53,284 nt of DNA from CAZTVF01 sp964616985 (lineage in GTDB: Bacteria; Planctomycetota; Phycisphaerae; SM23-33): the NCBI GenBank assembly GCA_964616985.1, contig CAZTVF010000024.1, positions 1 through 53,284 on the forward strand. Reading direction: 5' to 3'. The first letter of the stretch is position 1; the number at the start of each line of letters is the position of its first letter. A model generated the notes under the pieces. It did no database searches, was not told the origin of the DNA, and worked only from the letters and a program-made list of their open reading frames with translations. The position numbers and the translations under genes were made by a program. Of this stretch, positions 43,801 to 52,664 are shown in pieces.

Positions 43801-44258
43801 ATCTCGTAGCTGTCGTCGAAGACGACGTTGATGTCCTTGTCCTTCTCGCGGAAGCCCTGCACCAGCCGCTCGCCCTCGCGCAGGGGCGAACGCATGGCGA
43901 CGTAGAGATTGTCTTCATCCCACATCATCCAGTAACGCGTCTGACGCGGGCTGATCTGGTGGCTGGTGGTCTGCATGGCATTGGTGCTCTCGGCGCCCTG
44001 CCATTCATCCTCATTGATCGTGCCGTCCATCGTCGGCTTCTTGAACGCGTAAGGCACCGTCACGGTCGGCCGCTTGTAGCCATCGGCCACCGAGGGCTCC
44101 TTGACGGCCGGGGTCGCCGCAGGCTTGGCGGCGGCAGGCTTGGCCGCCGCGGCCGGCTTGCTCGCGGGCTTGGTGGCCGCCTTGGGCGGGGCCGACTGGC
44201 AGAGGGCGACGGAGGCCGACAACATCACCACGATCAGGACAGACAGGTTCCGCATCAT
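40839..44258 (-). CDS. Large secreted glycoside-hydrolase-like protein with CBM9-like N-terminal domain
   Basis: A 1139-residue exported protein. A signal peptide (MMRNLSVLIVVMLSASVALC) is followed by an Ala/Lys/Pro linker (about 22-58) and a CBM9/DOMON-like domain (about 65-265, TMDGTINEDEWQGAESTNAM). Beta-rich and linker regions follow. A large C-terminal part (about 640-1139) has many Trp and Asp residues (DTWWCGDTFTNY, DGWYLDNVRPVQCDNMD), as in TIM-barrel glycosidases such as DUF6067/GH123-related proteins. The final beta domain is typical of such enzymes. The catalytic residues cannot be named with confidence. It lies with two other minus-strand carbohydrate genes, 73 bases after the next one. 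Confidence 0.8.
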   Translation of the reverse strand: MMRNLSVLIVVMLSASVALCQSAPPKAATKPASKPAAAAKPAAAKPAATPAVKEPSVADGYKRPTVTVPYAFKKPTMDGTINEDEWQGAESTNAMQTTSHQISPRQTRYWMMWDEDNLYVAMRSPLREGERLVQGFREKDKDINVVFDDSYEIWLDVASHSKDGQPVFFQFLCNYAGAHLDVMHEPAVGNSRMGYTSGWEPKNRVTPDGRAWEMELAIPRKSVFVEKPFAEGGSFDCLVARNFKKPWEQNSFEGTGSFVARETYSKFVLSKTAPAIHLLGVADPVARTLGVELAAFGVEDGQLAWSYESDGGVKQSGKLDVKKGQLTKATGTGLALETLEANVPSKGSYRIKVTSVDGKTTYLDWAALRKFGDLKNLKLDAPDKGDRVVLSQMLNPEKDYVRVRGDFIDFDERAKIDHCKVTVNVLTPAAEPNAPGTPGAEIAAKDTKIDGLAYVRETIFLKDLKPGKYLVQLQMIGKDGKALGEPYKSTIEKKNPADFPWWKTQAGSKDKVLPPWTPVKASGAELAVWGRNMTVGAAGLPAQITSQESPLLAGPVQLRAEQGGAVVAAQGAAIKNVKTADWQVVNDVAGKLGEDIDVTSRVTVEYDGMYKVEMTLTPKKPVDLQTLKLVVPFKEEFAEYIYGKGEGIRSGFQMGFLAKDKKGRVWDCLSVDSQPMVVGSFIPYVWLGNTKAGLCWFADSDEGWNPSSTTPAVEVRRDGASVDMVFNFISESTKLDKPRKIVFAFQASPAKPMHAGWRMDTWWCGDTFTNYVYPDNKGSLIWQSAPFTTDSNACKKLVDGKHRGMTYYKEGKKYDTYAVPYIEYNTMAAKEVAYFGEAWKTSAGPLYYGGSLQDFVMYNLAKWRDECGVDGWYLDNVRPVQCDNMDAGRGYRLPDGRVQPTYEMFAHRDFFLRLRSVFTEGGRTSKIVNHMTNNMILPWNGAVDVAYDGEHNVIYPEMDKDFMDFWSLERMRIDHSGTWGVVVNFMNEYQGTWEPARKLKVMRAYTGAVLMFDALPTGNSFTDGAQRTMLGCRDKFGVGENDVKFIAYWEKDSGLSCATKDVYTAAWQRPGKVLVAVVNWGEQAAAQVKVDLKKLGLPAAAECKVYDAETDTAMEMAADGTITLPVERHDYRQIVIEKK

Positions 44259-44331
44259 GCTAAGTTTCCTTCTTCGCTGGGTTCACTTGGAAGCGACGAT
44301 CTGTAGATCGTCCTCTTCCTTCAATCACAAG

Positions 44332-45735
44332 TCAATCGCAAGGTGTCGCGAAATGCCCGCGAAGCACCGTCAGTTCCCACCCGGCGAGTTCGAGGACGGG
44401 CGAGTCGATCGTCTCGTCGGCGGTGATGGGCATCTCGTCGGCGGTGGGCAGCACGGCCTGGTGCACGCGGAGGCGGCGCAACGGGCCACCGATTCCCTGC
44501 ACGTCCACCCGCCGGCTGTGCGCGCCGGTGTTCACAACGGCCACGACCACATCATCGCCGTCGCGCGCGGCCAGCGTCAGCAGCCCCTCGGCCGCCGTCG
44601 TGCGCAGCAGCGTCATCCCCGGCCGCAGGGCGTTGCACAGCGCGGCGAAGTAGTAATACACCGGCCGCGGGGCCCAGTGCTCCCACTTGTACCGCCACAG
44701 GCCGAACCGCATCGGGCCGCAGCCTTCCCACAAGTAGTACATGTCGCCCGCGCACCACAGGGCCGCGCCATCGACGCCGTTGTTCAGGGCGTCGAACACC
44801 TTCTGGCAGACGACCGTGGCGCTCTTGTACGTGCCCAGCAGGTCTTCGCCGTGCTCGTCGGTGCCGGGGAAGAAGGCCCCGAACCGGGTGCCCGCGTTGT
44901 TGAATTCCCAGATCACCAGCTCCGCGCTTTCTCCCAGAAGCTGACGGTACATCACCGCCTCGGGGGCCGTGCCGGGGAACTGGTAGTCGGCCGTCATCTT
45001 CAGCGAAGGCCATTCGGCGTTGTAGGTGTGGTACCCCCACGCCAGGTCCAGGCCCGCGAAATCGCGGGCGGCCATGTTCATCCGCTCCACGCGCATGGGG
45101 TGGCCCCAGACGGTGTCGGGGACGATGAGCTTCACCTGCGGGTAGAGGCCCAGTTCCTTCATGCGATCCAGCGTGCGGCGGTGCTTGGCCACGTACTCGG
45201 CCCACAGGGGGCGCAGCGAGCCGGGCTTGCGCTCGCGGCCGCCGAAGATGCGGTGGTATAGCGGCGTGTCGTGGAAGTAGATGCCATCGGGCTCGTTGAA
45301 CAGCGTCAGCCAGCCGATGTTGTCCATGCCCTCGACCTCGCGAAGGCGCTTGACCAGGGCGAGGGCGGCTTCCTCCATGCCCTCGCGGACCATCTCGTCG
45401 TTGGTCCACGGGGCGGAGCAGATGTTGACGCGGGCTCCTGCCTTCTGCAGCAGGCGCAGCTGCCGCAGCTGCATGGCGAAATCCGGGCCGTCCCAGACAA
45501 ACGTCTTGGCGTCCAGCGACGGATTGTAGTCCCCGATCGAGATGAAGATCCTCGCGATCGACGGCCGCAGCGCCATCGTGCGGGCCTCGAAGAGGGCGAT
45601 GTCCTTCTCGTTGACGCCCATCTTCTTGTTCATGTCGTTATGAATGCACGCATCCGCCTGAACGCCAAGCCCCACGAAGGGACGGGCGCTGACGGGCTGA
45701 TCGGTCACGCGAATCCTTGTCTGTTCGGGCAACAT
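44332..45735 (-). CDS. Glycoside hydrolase clan GH-A-like protein (TIM barrel)
   Basis: A 467-residue protein with a likely (beta/alpha)8 barrel in residues 20-380 and a small beta domain at the end (VVVAVVNTGAHSRRV). The acid/base candidate is Glu148 in LTLFNEPDGIYF, after a beta-4 strand. The nucleophile candidate is Glu277 in ELVIWEFNNAG, after a beta-7 strand; their spacing fits clan A. No signal peptide is seen, so it may be cytoplasmic or use another route. I chose ATG 45735, which has AGGAG six bases upstream; GTG 45738 precedes it. It lies between the large secreted protein and the SGNH hydrolase gene. Confidence 0.8.
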   Translation of the reverse strand: MLPEQTRIRVTDQPVSARPFVGLGVQADACIHNDMNKKMGVNEKDIALFEARTMALRPSIARIFISIGDYNPSLDAKTFVWDGPDFAMQLRQLRLLQKAGARVNICSAPWTNDEMVREGMEEAALALVKRLREVEGMDNIGWLTLFNEPDGIYFHDTPLYHRIFGGRERKPGSLRPLWAEYVAKHRRTLDRMKELGLYPQVKLIVPDTVWGHPMRVERMNMAARDFAGLDLAWGYHTYNAEWPSLKMTADYQFPGTAPEAVMYRQLLGESAELVIWEFNNAGTRFGAFFPGTDEHGEDLLGTYKSATVVCQKVFDALNNGVDGAALWCAGDMYYLWEGCGPMRFGLWRYKWEHWAPRPVYYYFAALCNALRPGMTLLRTTAAEGLLTLAARDGDDVVVAVVNTGAHSRRVDVQGIGGPLRRLRVHQAVLPTADEMPITADETIDSPVLELAGWELTVLRGHFATPCD

Positions 45736-45797
45736 CACGGTCTCCTGAAGTGGTCTTGGTCAAACAACTGCCGGGTCGGCTGCTGAAAGCGCATCGA

Positions 45798-46928
45798 TCA
45801 CTCGATGATCGCGATCTGCGCCAAACGAAAATTGGTGCCCTGGGCCTCGGGTTTCGCCGAGAGCAGCACCTCGATCTCGACGCGGTGCGGGCCCTTGCGG
45901 AGATCGTCGGCGAGGATGTGGAACAGGTGCCAGCCGCACGGGCCGCACCAGCTGGCCCGCAGCGGGCTGATGACGGTCCACTCGCCGCCGTCGATGCGAT
46001 AACGGAAGTCGGCGCCGGCCGTGCCGTGATCGGTGCCGATCGCGACGCCGCGCCCGGTGAATTCGAACGCGGCCGTGGAGCCCGGGGCAGGCGTGGACAG
46101 GACGCGGTCGATCCAGCAGTTCATCGGCCAGCGGCGGATGGACCAGGGCCCGCGCGTGGCCACCGATTCCAGCGGCAGTTCACGCGTCTGCTGCCAGTGC
46201 CTGGCATGCATGGGCTTTGGCAGGCGGTCGCCGCACGCGATCGCCCCGCCGCTGGGCGCGGCGATCAACTCGCGATGGAGGAACTGGCACGCGGCCTGGG
46301 CGTAGCTGTAGCTGCCGCGGAACTGCGGGTGGATGCCGTCGGGCAGCCATTCCTCCCACCGCATGCCGCCGGCGAGCACCTCGCGCAGCGCGTGCAGGCC
46401 GATGAAGACCGAGCCTAGGTTGTAGTGCCGGCCGAGCGCCTCGAACTCCTCAACGCTCTTGGGAAGGCGGCCGGCGACGAGGTCGGCGTGGTAGTCCTTG
46501 GCGAAGGTGTAGGCCAGCACCACGTCGCGCCGGCCATCGGCCAGCAGCTTGCGGAGCAGGCCCTCGCGGGTGCGGGTGCGCCGATCGGTGGGCACGCCGC
46601 TGTCGTTGACGGCGTATTCGACGAAGACCAGGTCGCACGAGCGATCGAGGATGTCGCGCTGGACGCGGAAGACGGCCGAGTCGCTGCCGGTGGCGCCCTG
46701 GGCGGCGTTCTCGATGATGAAACACACGTCGGGGAAGGTGGCCACCAGCCAGGCCGTCACGGCCTCGGGCCAATTCCAGCCGTTGCGCGGGTCGGTGATC
46801 GAGCCACCCAGAAAGCCCACGCGGACCTCGCCCGCCTTCACCGCCGCGAGCGTCCGCTGCAGCCCGCCGCGGTGCGCAAAGACCGGCACGTCGTCGATCG
46901 ATCCGCTCGCCGCTCTATGTTTGGCCAT
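45798..46928 (-). CDS. SGNH/GDSL hydrolase with C-terminal beta domain
   Basis: A 376-residue protein. The SGNH blocks are GFLGGSITD (nucleophile serine), a Gly-containing ENAAQGATGSD region, VEYAVNDSG (block III Asn), and PDGIHPQ (block V Asp and His). These catalyse ester hydrolysis, often of acetylated sugars. The C-terminal 130 residues are beta-rich (AFEFTGRGVAIGTDHGTAG), as in carbohydrate-associated acetyl-esterases. No signal peptide is seen. ATG 46928 follows GGAGG. It begins a three-gene minus-strand carbohydrate group. Confidence 0.88.
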   Translation of the reverse strand: MAKHRAASGSIDDVPVFAHRGGLQRTLAAVKAGEVRVGFLGGSITDPRNGWNWPEAVTAWLVATFPDVCFIIENAAQGATGSDSAVFRVQRDILDRSCDLVFVEYAVNDSGVPTDRRTRTREGLLRKLLADGRRDVVLAYTFAKDYHADLVAGRLPKSVEEFEALGRHYNLGSVFIGLHALREVLAGGMRWEEWLPDGIHPQFRGSYSYAQAACQFLHRELIAAPSGGAIACGDRLPKPMHARHWQQTRELPLESVATRGPWSIRRWPMNCWIDRVLSTPAPGSTAAFEFTGRGVAIGTDHGTAGADFRYRIDGGEWTVISPLRASWCGPCGWHLFHILADDLRKGPHRVEIEVLLSAKPEAQGTNFRLAQIAIIE

Positions 46929-47104
46929 GTTGCCTCCGAATGGAAGCGACACAATACACGCTGCGGTGCGGATGGCAAGCGATTTCGACTCGAAGAGCCA
47001 GCCCGCCCCCGCCGCTTTTGCTGTTTACTGTTTGCCGCTGACTGTTTACCGTCTTCAGCGGCGGCGGTACGATCCATGTCCCAGCATTGAGCGTGTAAAT
47101 AAAG
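46929..47104. other. Intergenic region with CTGTTTAC direct repeats
   Basis: The gap between the SGNH gene and polA contains CTGTTTAC at 47021-47028 and 47042-47049, with a further ACTGTTT between (47027-47033). The block is AT-richer than its surroundings and lies in the divergent promoter region. No confident promoter is visible. Confidence 0.4.
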
Positions 47105-49963
47105 ATGGCCAAGACACTGTACCTGATCGATGGGCACTCGATGATCTACCGGGCGTATTATGCGCCCTTTCGCCAGCTGACCAGCCCGACGGGCGAGCCC
47201 ACGCGGGCGACGTATGTCTTCAGCCAGCAGCTCATCACGTTCATCGCCAAGCGCAAGCCCGAGTACCTGGCGATGGCGGTGGACGGGCCCACGACCAAGC
47301 TGCACCGCAAGGCCGTCTATGCGGACTATAAGCTCACGCGCAAGCCGATGCCGTCGGACCTGCCGCCGCAGGTGGAGCGGATCCGCGAGATCGTCGCCGC
47401 CGCGGGCATTCCCATCCTCGAATGCGAGGGCACCGAGGCCGACGACATCCTGGCCACCGCGGTGGAGAAGTTCGCCTCGGCCGACCTCAACGTCGTGCTC
47501 ATCAGCCGCGACAAGGACCTCGACCAGGTCATCGGCCCGCACACGGTGCTCTACGACCCCATGGACGACCGCACGCTCGATGCCGACGGCCTGGTCGCGG
47601 CCAAGGGCTACCCGCCCCAGAAGGCGGTGGAGATCCAGACGCTGTGCGGCGACGACACCGACAACATCCCCGGCATCCCCGGCGTGGGCGCCAAGACCGC
47701 GGCCAAGCTCATCGAGAAGTACGGCTCGGCCGATGCGGTGGTCGCGCACGCCGATGAACTCACGCCCAAGCTCAAGGAAGCGGTGCTGGCCCACGCGGCG
47801 ATGATCCCCATCGCGCGCCAACTGGTCACGCTCGACCGCCACGCGGCGATCCAGCTGGACCTGGGCGCGATGGAGTTCGCGGGCATTCGCGGCCCGGCCG
47901 TCCGCGCGCTGTTCTCGCAGTTGGGATTCAACCGCCTGCTGGACCAGCTGGACAAGATGGACATCGAGATCGGCGGCCGCCCCGCCGCCGAGGCCAAGGC
48001 CCCCGCGGCGGCCGGCGGCGAGAAGAGCGCCCCGGCCAAGCCCGCCGCGCCGCGCCCCGCGGGCGGGCAGGGAATGCTGTTTGAGTCGCCGCTGGCGCCC
48101 ACGACCAAGGCCAACGTCCCCGTCCCCCCGCCGCCGGAGTCGTGCGAGACGATGACGACGGCGAAGGATTTCGAATATCGCTGCATCGATACTTCGGCGA
48201 AGCTCGACGAGGTCATTGCCTCCCTGCGCGACGTGAAGCGTCTGGCCATCGATACCGAGACCACCGCGATCCACCCGATGTGGGCGGACCTGGTGGGCAT
48301 CTCGCTGGCGTGGCAGGCGGGCAAGGCCGTGTACCTGCCCGTCCGCGGGCCGATGGGCTGCAGGCCGCTGGACCTCGATGAGATCCGCGCCAAGCTGGGG
48401 CCCATCCTGGCCGACCCCTCGGTGGAGAAGATCGGCCAGCACGTCAAGTACGACCTGATCGTGCTGCAGAACGCGGGCTTCACCATCGCCGGGCCGCTGT
48501 GCGACACCATGATCGCCGCGCACGTGCTGGACAGCACGCGGGCCTCCTTCGGCCTCGATGCCCTGGCCGCGGAGTACCTGGGCCACCGATCGATCCCCAT
48601 CGTCGATCTCATCGGCCGCGGCAAGAAGCAGACTACCATGGACGCCGTGCCGCTGGAGGACATCACCGCGTACGCATGCGAGGACGCCGACCTGACGCTG
48701 CGCCTGGCGTGCGTGCTGGAGAAGGACCTGGCGGCCGAGGGAATGTCCGAACTGCTCTACCGCCTGGAGATGCCGCTGTGCCGCGTGCTGGCCGAGATGG
48801 AGCGGACGGGCGTGACGGTTCATCCGCAGGCCCTGCGCGGGCTGGAGACGGAGATGTCCAAGCAGGCCGACGTGCTGCGCGACAAGGTGATCGCGCGCTG
48901 CGGCGGCAACATCAACCCCGACTCGCCACGCCAACTGGCCGAAGTGCTCTTCGAACGCCTCAAGCTGCCGGTGCTCAAGACCACCCCCACCGGCCCCAGC
49001 ACGGACATGTCGGTGCTCGAGGACCTCGCGCCCCTGCACGAACTGCCGGCGATGGTGCTGGAATACCGCAAGCTCACCAAGTTGCTGGGCACGTATCTCG
49101 TCGCGCTGCGCCAGTGCATGCACCCCCGCACCGGCCGCGTACACACGAGCTTCCACCAGGCCGCCACCGTCACCGGGCGCCTCTCCAGCAGCGACCCCAA
49201 CCTCCAGAACATCCCCATCCGCACCGAGCAGGGACGGCAGATCCGTTCGGCCTTCGTGGCCGCCGACGGGTTCAAGCTGATCTCGGCCGACTATTCGCAG
49301 GTGGAGCTGCGCGTGCTGGCGCACTTCTGCCAGGACCCCGTGCTGATCCGCGCGTTCGAGCAGGACCATGACATTCACCGGATCGTGGCGGCCGAGGTGT
49401 TCGGCGTGCCGCTCGACCAGGTCACGCCCCAGCAGCGTTCGCGGGCCAAGACGGTGAACTTCGGCATCATCTACGGGCAGACGGCGTTCGGCCTGGCCCG
49501 GACGCTGCGGATTCCGCGCGGCGAGGCGGGCGAGTTCATCAAGGCCTACCGCCAGCGGTTCCCGCGGATCGACGAGTTCCTCCGCGCATGCATCGAGCAG
49601 GCCAAGACGCACGGCTACGTGCAGACGATCTTCGGGCGCCGGCGGCGAATCAGCGGCCTGCACTCGGGCAACCCCGGGGAACGATCCGCCGCCGAACGCC
49701 TGGCGATCAACTCGGTCGTGCAGGGCTCGGCGGCCGACCTGATCAAGCAGGCGATGATCAACATCGCCGCCCGCATCGAGACCCAGAAGCGCCCCAGCCG
49801 CATGCTGCTGCAGATCCACGACGAACTGGTCTTCGAGACGCCCGAGGCGGACGTGGAGGCCGAGAAGGAGATGATCGTCGCGGAGATGTCCAGTGCGATC
49901 AAGCTGTCGGTGCCGCTGAAGGTCGAGGTCGGCGTCGGCAGCAACTGGATGGATGCGAAATAG
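47105..49963 (+). CDS. polA: DNA polymerase I
   Basis: The repair and Okazaki-fragment polymerase, 952 residues. The N-terminal 5'-nuclease domain (about 1-290) includes LYLIDGHSMIYRAYY, the RDKDLDQVI block and the GDDTDNIPGIPGVGAKTA helix-hairpin-helix. A Pro/Ala-rich linker is at about 300-345. The 3'-5' exonuclease domain appears functional, with the DTET metal pair at about 381-383 and the late D of YACEDADLTLRL. The polymerase domain has motif A SADYSQVELRVLAHF, the O helix RSRAKTVNFGIIYG (Phe at the dNTP-sugar position), and motif C QIHDELVFE. The ribosome-binding site is poor. Confidence 0.97.
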   Translation: MAKTLYLIDGHSMIYRAYYAPFRQLTSPTGEPTRATYVFSQQLITFIAKRKPEYLAMAVDGPTTKLHRKAVYADYKLTRKPMPSDLPPQVERIREIVAAAGIPILECEGTEADDILATAVEKFASADLNVVLISRDKDLDQVIGPHTVLYDPMDDRTLDADGLVAAKGYPPQKAVEIQTLCGDDTDNIPGIPGVGAKTAAKLIEKYGSADAVVAHADELTPKLKEAVLAHAAMIPIARQLVTLDRHAAIQLDLGAMEFAGIRGPAVRALFSQLGFNRLLDQLDKMDIEIGGRPAAEAKAPAAAGGEKSAPAKPAAPRPAGGQGMLFESPLAPTTKANVPVPPPPESCETMTTAKDFEYRCIDTSAKLDEVIASLRDVKRLAIDTETTAIHPMWADLVGISLAWQAGKAVYLPVRGPMGCRPLDLDEIRAKLGPILADPSVEKIGQHVKYDLIVLQNAGFTIAGPLCDTMIAAHVLDSTRASFGLDALAAEYLGHRSIPIVDLIGRGKKQTTMDAVPLEDITAYACEDADLTLRLACVLEKDLAAEGMSELLYRLEMPLCRVLAEMERTGVTVHPQALRGLETEMSKQADVLRDKVIARCGGNINPDSPRQLAEVLFERLKLPVLKTTPTGPSTDMSVLEDLAPLHELPAMVLEYRKLTKLLGTYLVALRQCMHPRTGRVHTSFHQAATVTGRLSSSDPNLQNIPIRTEQGRQIRSAFVAADGFKLISADYSQVELRVLAHFCQDPVLIRAFEQDHDIHRIVAAEVFGVPLDQVTPQQRSRAKTVNFGIIYGQTAFGLARTLRIPRGEAGEFIKAYRQRFPRIDEFLRACIEQAKTHGYVQTIFGRRRRISGLHSGNPGERSAAERLAINSVVQGSAADLIKQAMINIAARIETQKRPSRMLLQIHDELVFETPEADVEAEKEMIVAEMSSAIKLSVPLKVEVGVGSNWMDAK

Positions 49964-49968
49964 CGCCT

Positions 49969-50006
49969 GGGTGCCATGCTTTGGGGCTTGAAGGCCCAGA
50001 AGCATG
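49969..50006. repeat. GGGTGCCATGC hairpin after polA
   Basis: GGGTGCCATGCTTTGGGGC pairs partly with GCCCAGAAGCATG (to 50006), and its first 14 bases match the repeat cluster near 40592. It lies between polA and the convergent membrane-protein gene. Confidence 0.7.
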
Positions 50007-50070
50007 CCTGGCTTGTCGGGGGCGCGGTCCGGCTCGCCGCAAGACCTGCACCCTCACCCGGCCGATCGCC

Positions 50071-52647
50071 TTACTGCCAGCGTTTCCGAATGTCGTTGAT
50101 GGTGCGGTCGAGCTCGTCGTACTCGTTCTTCAGGGCGAAATACTCGTCTTCGGACATCTGCAGTGCGACCGGCAGGCGGCCGGTGATCTGCGCCAGGAGC
50201 AAGTAGGCCAGCTGCCTGCGCAGTTCCGTCAGTTCAAACGCCACGTGCGGATCGGTCGTCTCTTTCGCCAGCGGCGCCAGGCGGTTGTACTCCTTGCGGT
50301 AGAAATCCGCCACCCAGACCAACGGGACCTCCCCCGCGTTGGCCATGTCCATGAAGGAGGAATAGGCTAGGAGGTTGGGCATCTTCAGGCATGCCGCGGC
50401 CAGCGCGTCGCGACGCTTCTCGGGCGAGAGGGTGGTGCGCCGACTCATGCACAAGGCCTGGCTGAGGGCGGCGATCCCGGGGTCAGGGTACCACAGTTGC
50501 CCGGCGATGACCTTGTCGGCCAGCGCGGCGACGTTGGGGTCGGACGTGTCGCCCAGGACGATGTTGAGGTCGTTGTCGGCGTACAGCACCGTCCACGGCG
50601 AGCTCTTGCTCATCAGCGTGCCGACGAAATTATTGTTATCGCCCATGGGCATGACCACGAACCGGATGTTCAGCGCCCGCAGGCCCTGGATGCGGTCGAG
50701 CGGCTTGCCCGTGATGTGATCGACGCCGCTGAGGAGGTCCTGGCGGTGCAGGTAGGTGTCCTCGTCGTACGCCTGCTGCGCCCGGCCGCCCACGTAGAGC
50801 TTCAGCTGCGGGCACTTCCAGTGCAGGAAGCCCTCCCACCGCCACTCCTGGATGACGTTGCCGGCGATGTGATTCTGATTGATGAACTCAGCCGCCCCGT
50901 GCCCGTAGGCGTTGTTGAAGATCATGCGGTCGTAGACGGAGGAGAATTCCTTCGAGTACAGCGGGTTGGCCGCCTGGTAGTGCTTGTAGTTCCTCGCCGT
51001 CAGCATCGAAACGGGGATGACCAGCGCGCCGGCCGCCAGCACCACCGGCAGCGGCCGCAGGGCGTGCAGTTGCATGAACAGCCAGTCCAGGTGCATCGCC
51101 AGCAACGGCGCCATCATGATGATGGCCAGCGGGACGAATCGGCGGGCGCCGAACCCCATGTAAACGACGATGCCGCCCAGCGTCAGCGCGAACAGCAGCG
51201 TCGCCATGTCGAGGCCGAAGGCCGGCGGGCCGGTCGTGTCGCGATCGGAGACGCCGGACAGCAGCTTCGCCAGCACCATCACCACGGCGCATACGCCGCC
51301 CACGCACAGCAGCGAAAATATGACCAGCGGCCAGATCGTCCCGGAAATGAGGCGTTCGACCGAGCCGAGCTCCCGCTGCATCCACCGCTTGTACGACTCG
51401 CGCTGCGAGAGGCGCTCTTCCATCGACATGTTCGGCTGTCGGCTGAGGCTCTCGACGAAGGCGTCGTAGCCGCTTTGGAGCTTGCTGGCCCTGGACTGCA
51501 GTTCCTGGTGCGCCGGGATGCCCAGGGCGATCACCAGCCCGCACAGGGCCAGGCCGAACCCCGAGAGGATTGCGTCGCCGACGGACACCTTGCCGAAGAC
51601 GCGCGGCACGATCGTCTTGAGCAGCGGGCGGATGAACGCCAGGACCGCAATAATGCTCACGGCGAGGAAGAATTCAAAGCGGCTGCCGTAGCCGATCTCC
51701 TCGGTGTTGAAGACCGGGAACCATTCCGCCACCTGTCGCCAGGCCTTCGAGCCGCCGACGACAAAGGGATGGGTGATGTTCTCAAAGCCGAACGGGTTGG
51801 CGAACGCGATCAGCGCGAAGCCCACCACCGGCGCGACCACGTACGGCCAGGCCTTCTTGATCCAGCCTTCCTTCTTCACCAGCGCCTGCACCAGCCGCAG
51901 CGGAACGGCAATGGGGAAGAACAGGTACGCCAGCAGCTTCACGCCCGCCGGAATCTGCGGCGTCATGCTGGCCTCCACCAGCCGCAGCGCGCACCAAAGC
52001 CCCATCAGTGCATAGCCGAAGATGAAGCCGCCGTGCATGTTCGCCCACAGCCACAGGAACGCCACCGCCAGCCAGATGCGGTGAGGTTGTGGCCGCGTGC
52101 GCAAGAGCAGCCAGTAGAAGATCGGGCAGAACGTCAGGCTGATGAGATTGGGGCGCAGGTCCAGGTACGCGTTGCCGGCGATCATCACGCTGCCGGAGAT
52201 CAGGATCGCCACCGGCAGGCTGACCTTGTGCTGGCGGATGGCCAGGAACACGCCGATGCCCATCAGCAGCAGGATGGCCGCCTTGAGTACGAGGATCCCC
52301 GTGGGCCCCCCGGCCGCATACGCCCCGTAGTACAGCAGGTGCGTGCCCCAGTTCTGGTTCACCCAGATCTGGTTATTGGCGAAGGACCAGTCATCGAGCT
52401 TGCCCAGCTTGCCGTTGAGAATATCCTGCGCGCCGGCGAAGGCGACGTACAGGTCGCCGATCGGCCGGGGCACCATGTAGATGCTGACGAACATGATGGC
52501 GGCGACGATCGCGCACATGATCAGTTCGATCGTGCTGATCGGCTGATCCGCGCCCACTTGCTCCCGCAGCGCGACGGCTGCGGCAGGCTTGGCGTTGGGA
52601 ATCGGCGGCCCTTGCCGCCGGGAATCGACTTTGGCATTTTCGCTCAT
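50071..52647 (-). CDS. Large polytopic membrane protein, GT-C glycosyltransferase-like
   Basis: An 858-residue protein that I cannot name firmly. A polar N-terminus is followed by about 10-13 membrane helices (residues 40-540). The first extracytoplasmic loop has RPIGDLYVAFAGAQDILNG and WVNQNWGTHLLYY. The acidic and His residues there recall the GT-C loop of undecaprenyl-sugar-dependent glycosyltransferases. The C-terminal soluble part (about 580-858) includes EWRWEGFLHWKCPQLKLYVGGRAQQAYDE, similar to the periplasmic domain of such proteins. ATG 52647 follows AGGT; ATG 52653 is an alternative. It lies 17 bases after the topoisomerase VI gene. Confidence 0.7.
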   Translation of the reverse strand: MSENAKVDSRRQGPPIPNAKPAAAVALREQVGADQPISTIELIMCAIVAAIMFVSIYMVPRPIGDLYVAFAGAQDILNGKLGKLDDWSFANNQIWVNQNWGTHLLYYGAYAAGGPTGILVLKAAILLLMGIGVFLAIRQHKVSLPVAILISGSVMIAGNAYLDLRPNLISLTFCPIFYWLLLRTRPQPHRIWLAVAFLWLWANMHGGFIFGYALMGLWCALRLVEASMTPQIPAGVKLLAYLFFPIAVPLRLVQALVKKEGWIKKAWPYVVAPVVGFALIAFANPFGFENITHPFVVGGSKAWRQVAEWFPVFNTEEIGYGSRFEFFLAVSIIAVLAFIRPLLKTIVPRVFGKVSVGDAILSGFGLALCGLVIALGIPAHQELQSRASKLQSGYDAFVESLSRQPNMSMEERLSQRESYKRWMQRELGSVERLISGTIWPLVIFSLLCVGGVCAVVMVLAKLLSGVSDRDTTGPPAFGLDMATLLFALTLGGIVVYMGFGARRFVPLAIIMMAPLLAMHLDWLFMQLHALRPLPVVLAAGALVIPVSMLTARNYKHYQAANPLYSKEFSSVYDRMIFNNAYGHGAAEFINQNHIAGNVIQEWRWEGFLHWKCPQLKLYVGGRAQQAYDEDTYLHRQDLLSGVDHITGKPLDRIQGLRALNIRFVVMPMGDNNNFVGTLMSKSSPWTVLYADNDLNIVLGDTSDPNVAALADKVIAGQLWYPDPGIAALSQALCMSRRTTLSPEKRRDALAAACLKMPNLLAYSSFMDMANAGEVPLVWVADFYRKEYNRLAPLAKETTDPHVAFELTELRRQLAYLLLAQITGRLPVALQMSEDEYFALKNEYDELDRTINDIRKRWQ

Positions 52648-52664
52648 ATGCACCTAAATTACCG

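Noticed and set aside
46838..50005. Minus-strand open frame of over 1000 codons across polA
   Set aside because: It is antisense to a complete DNA polymerase I and is composed of Arg, His, Gly and Leu repeats typical of reversed high-GC codons.
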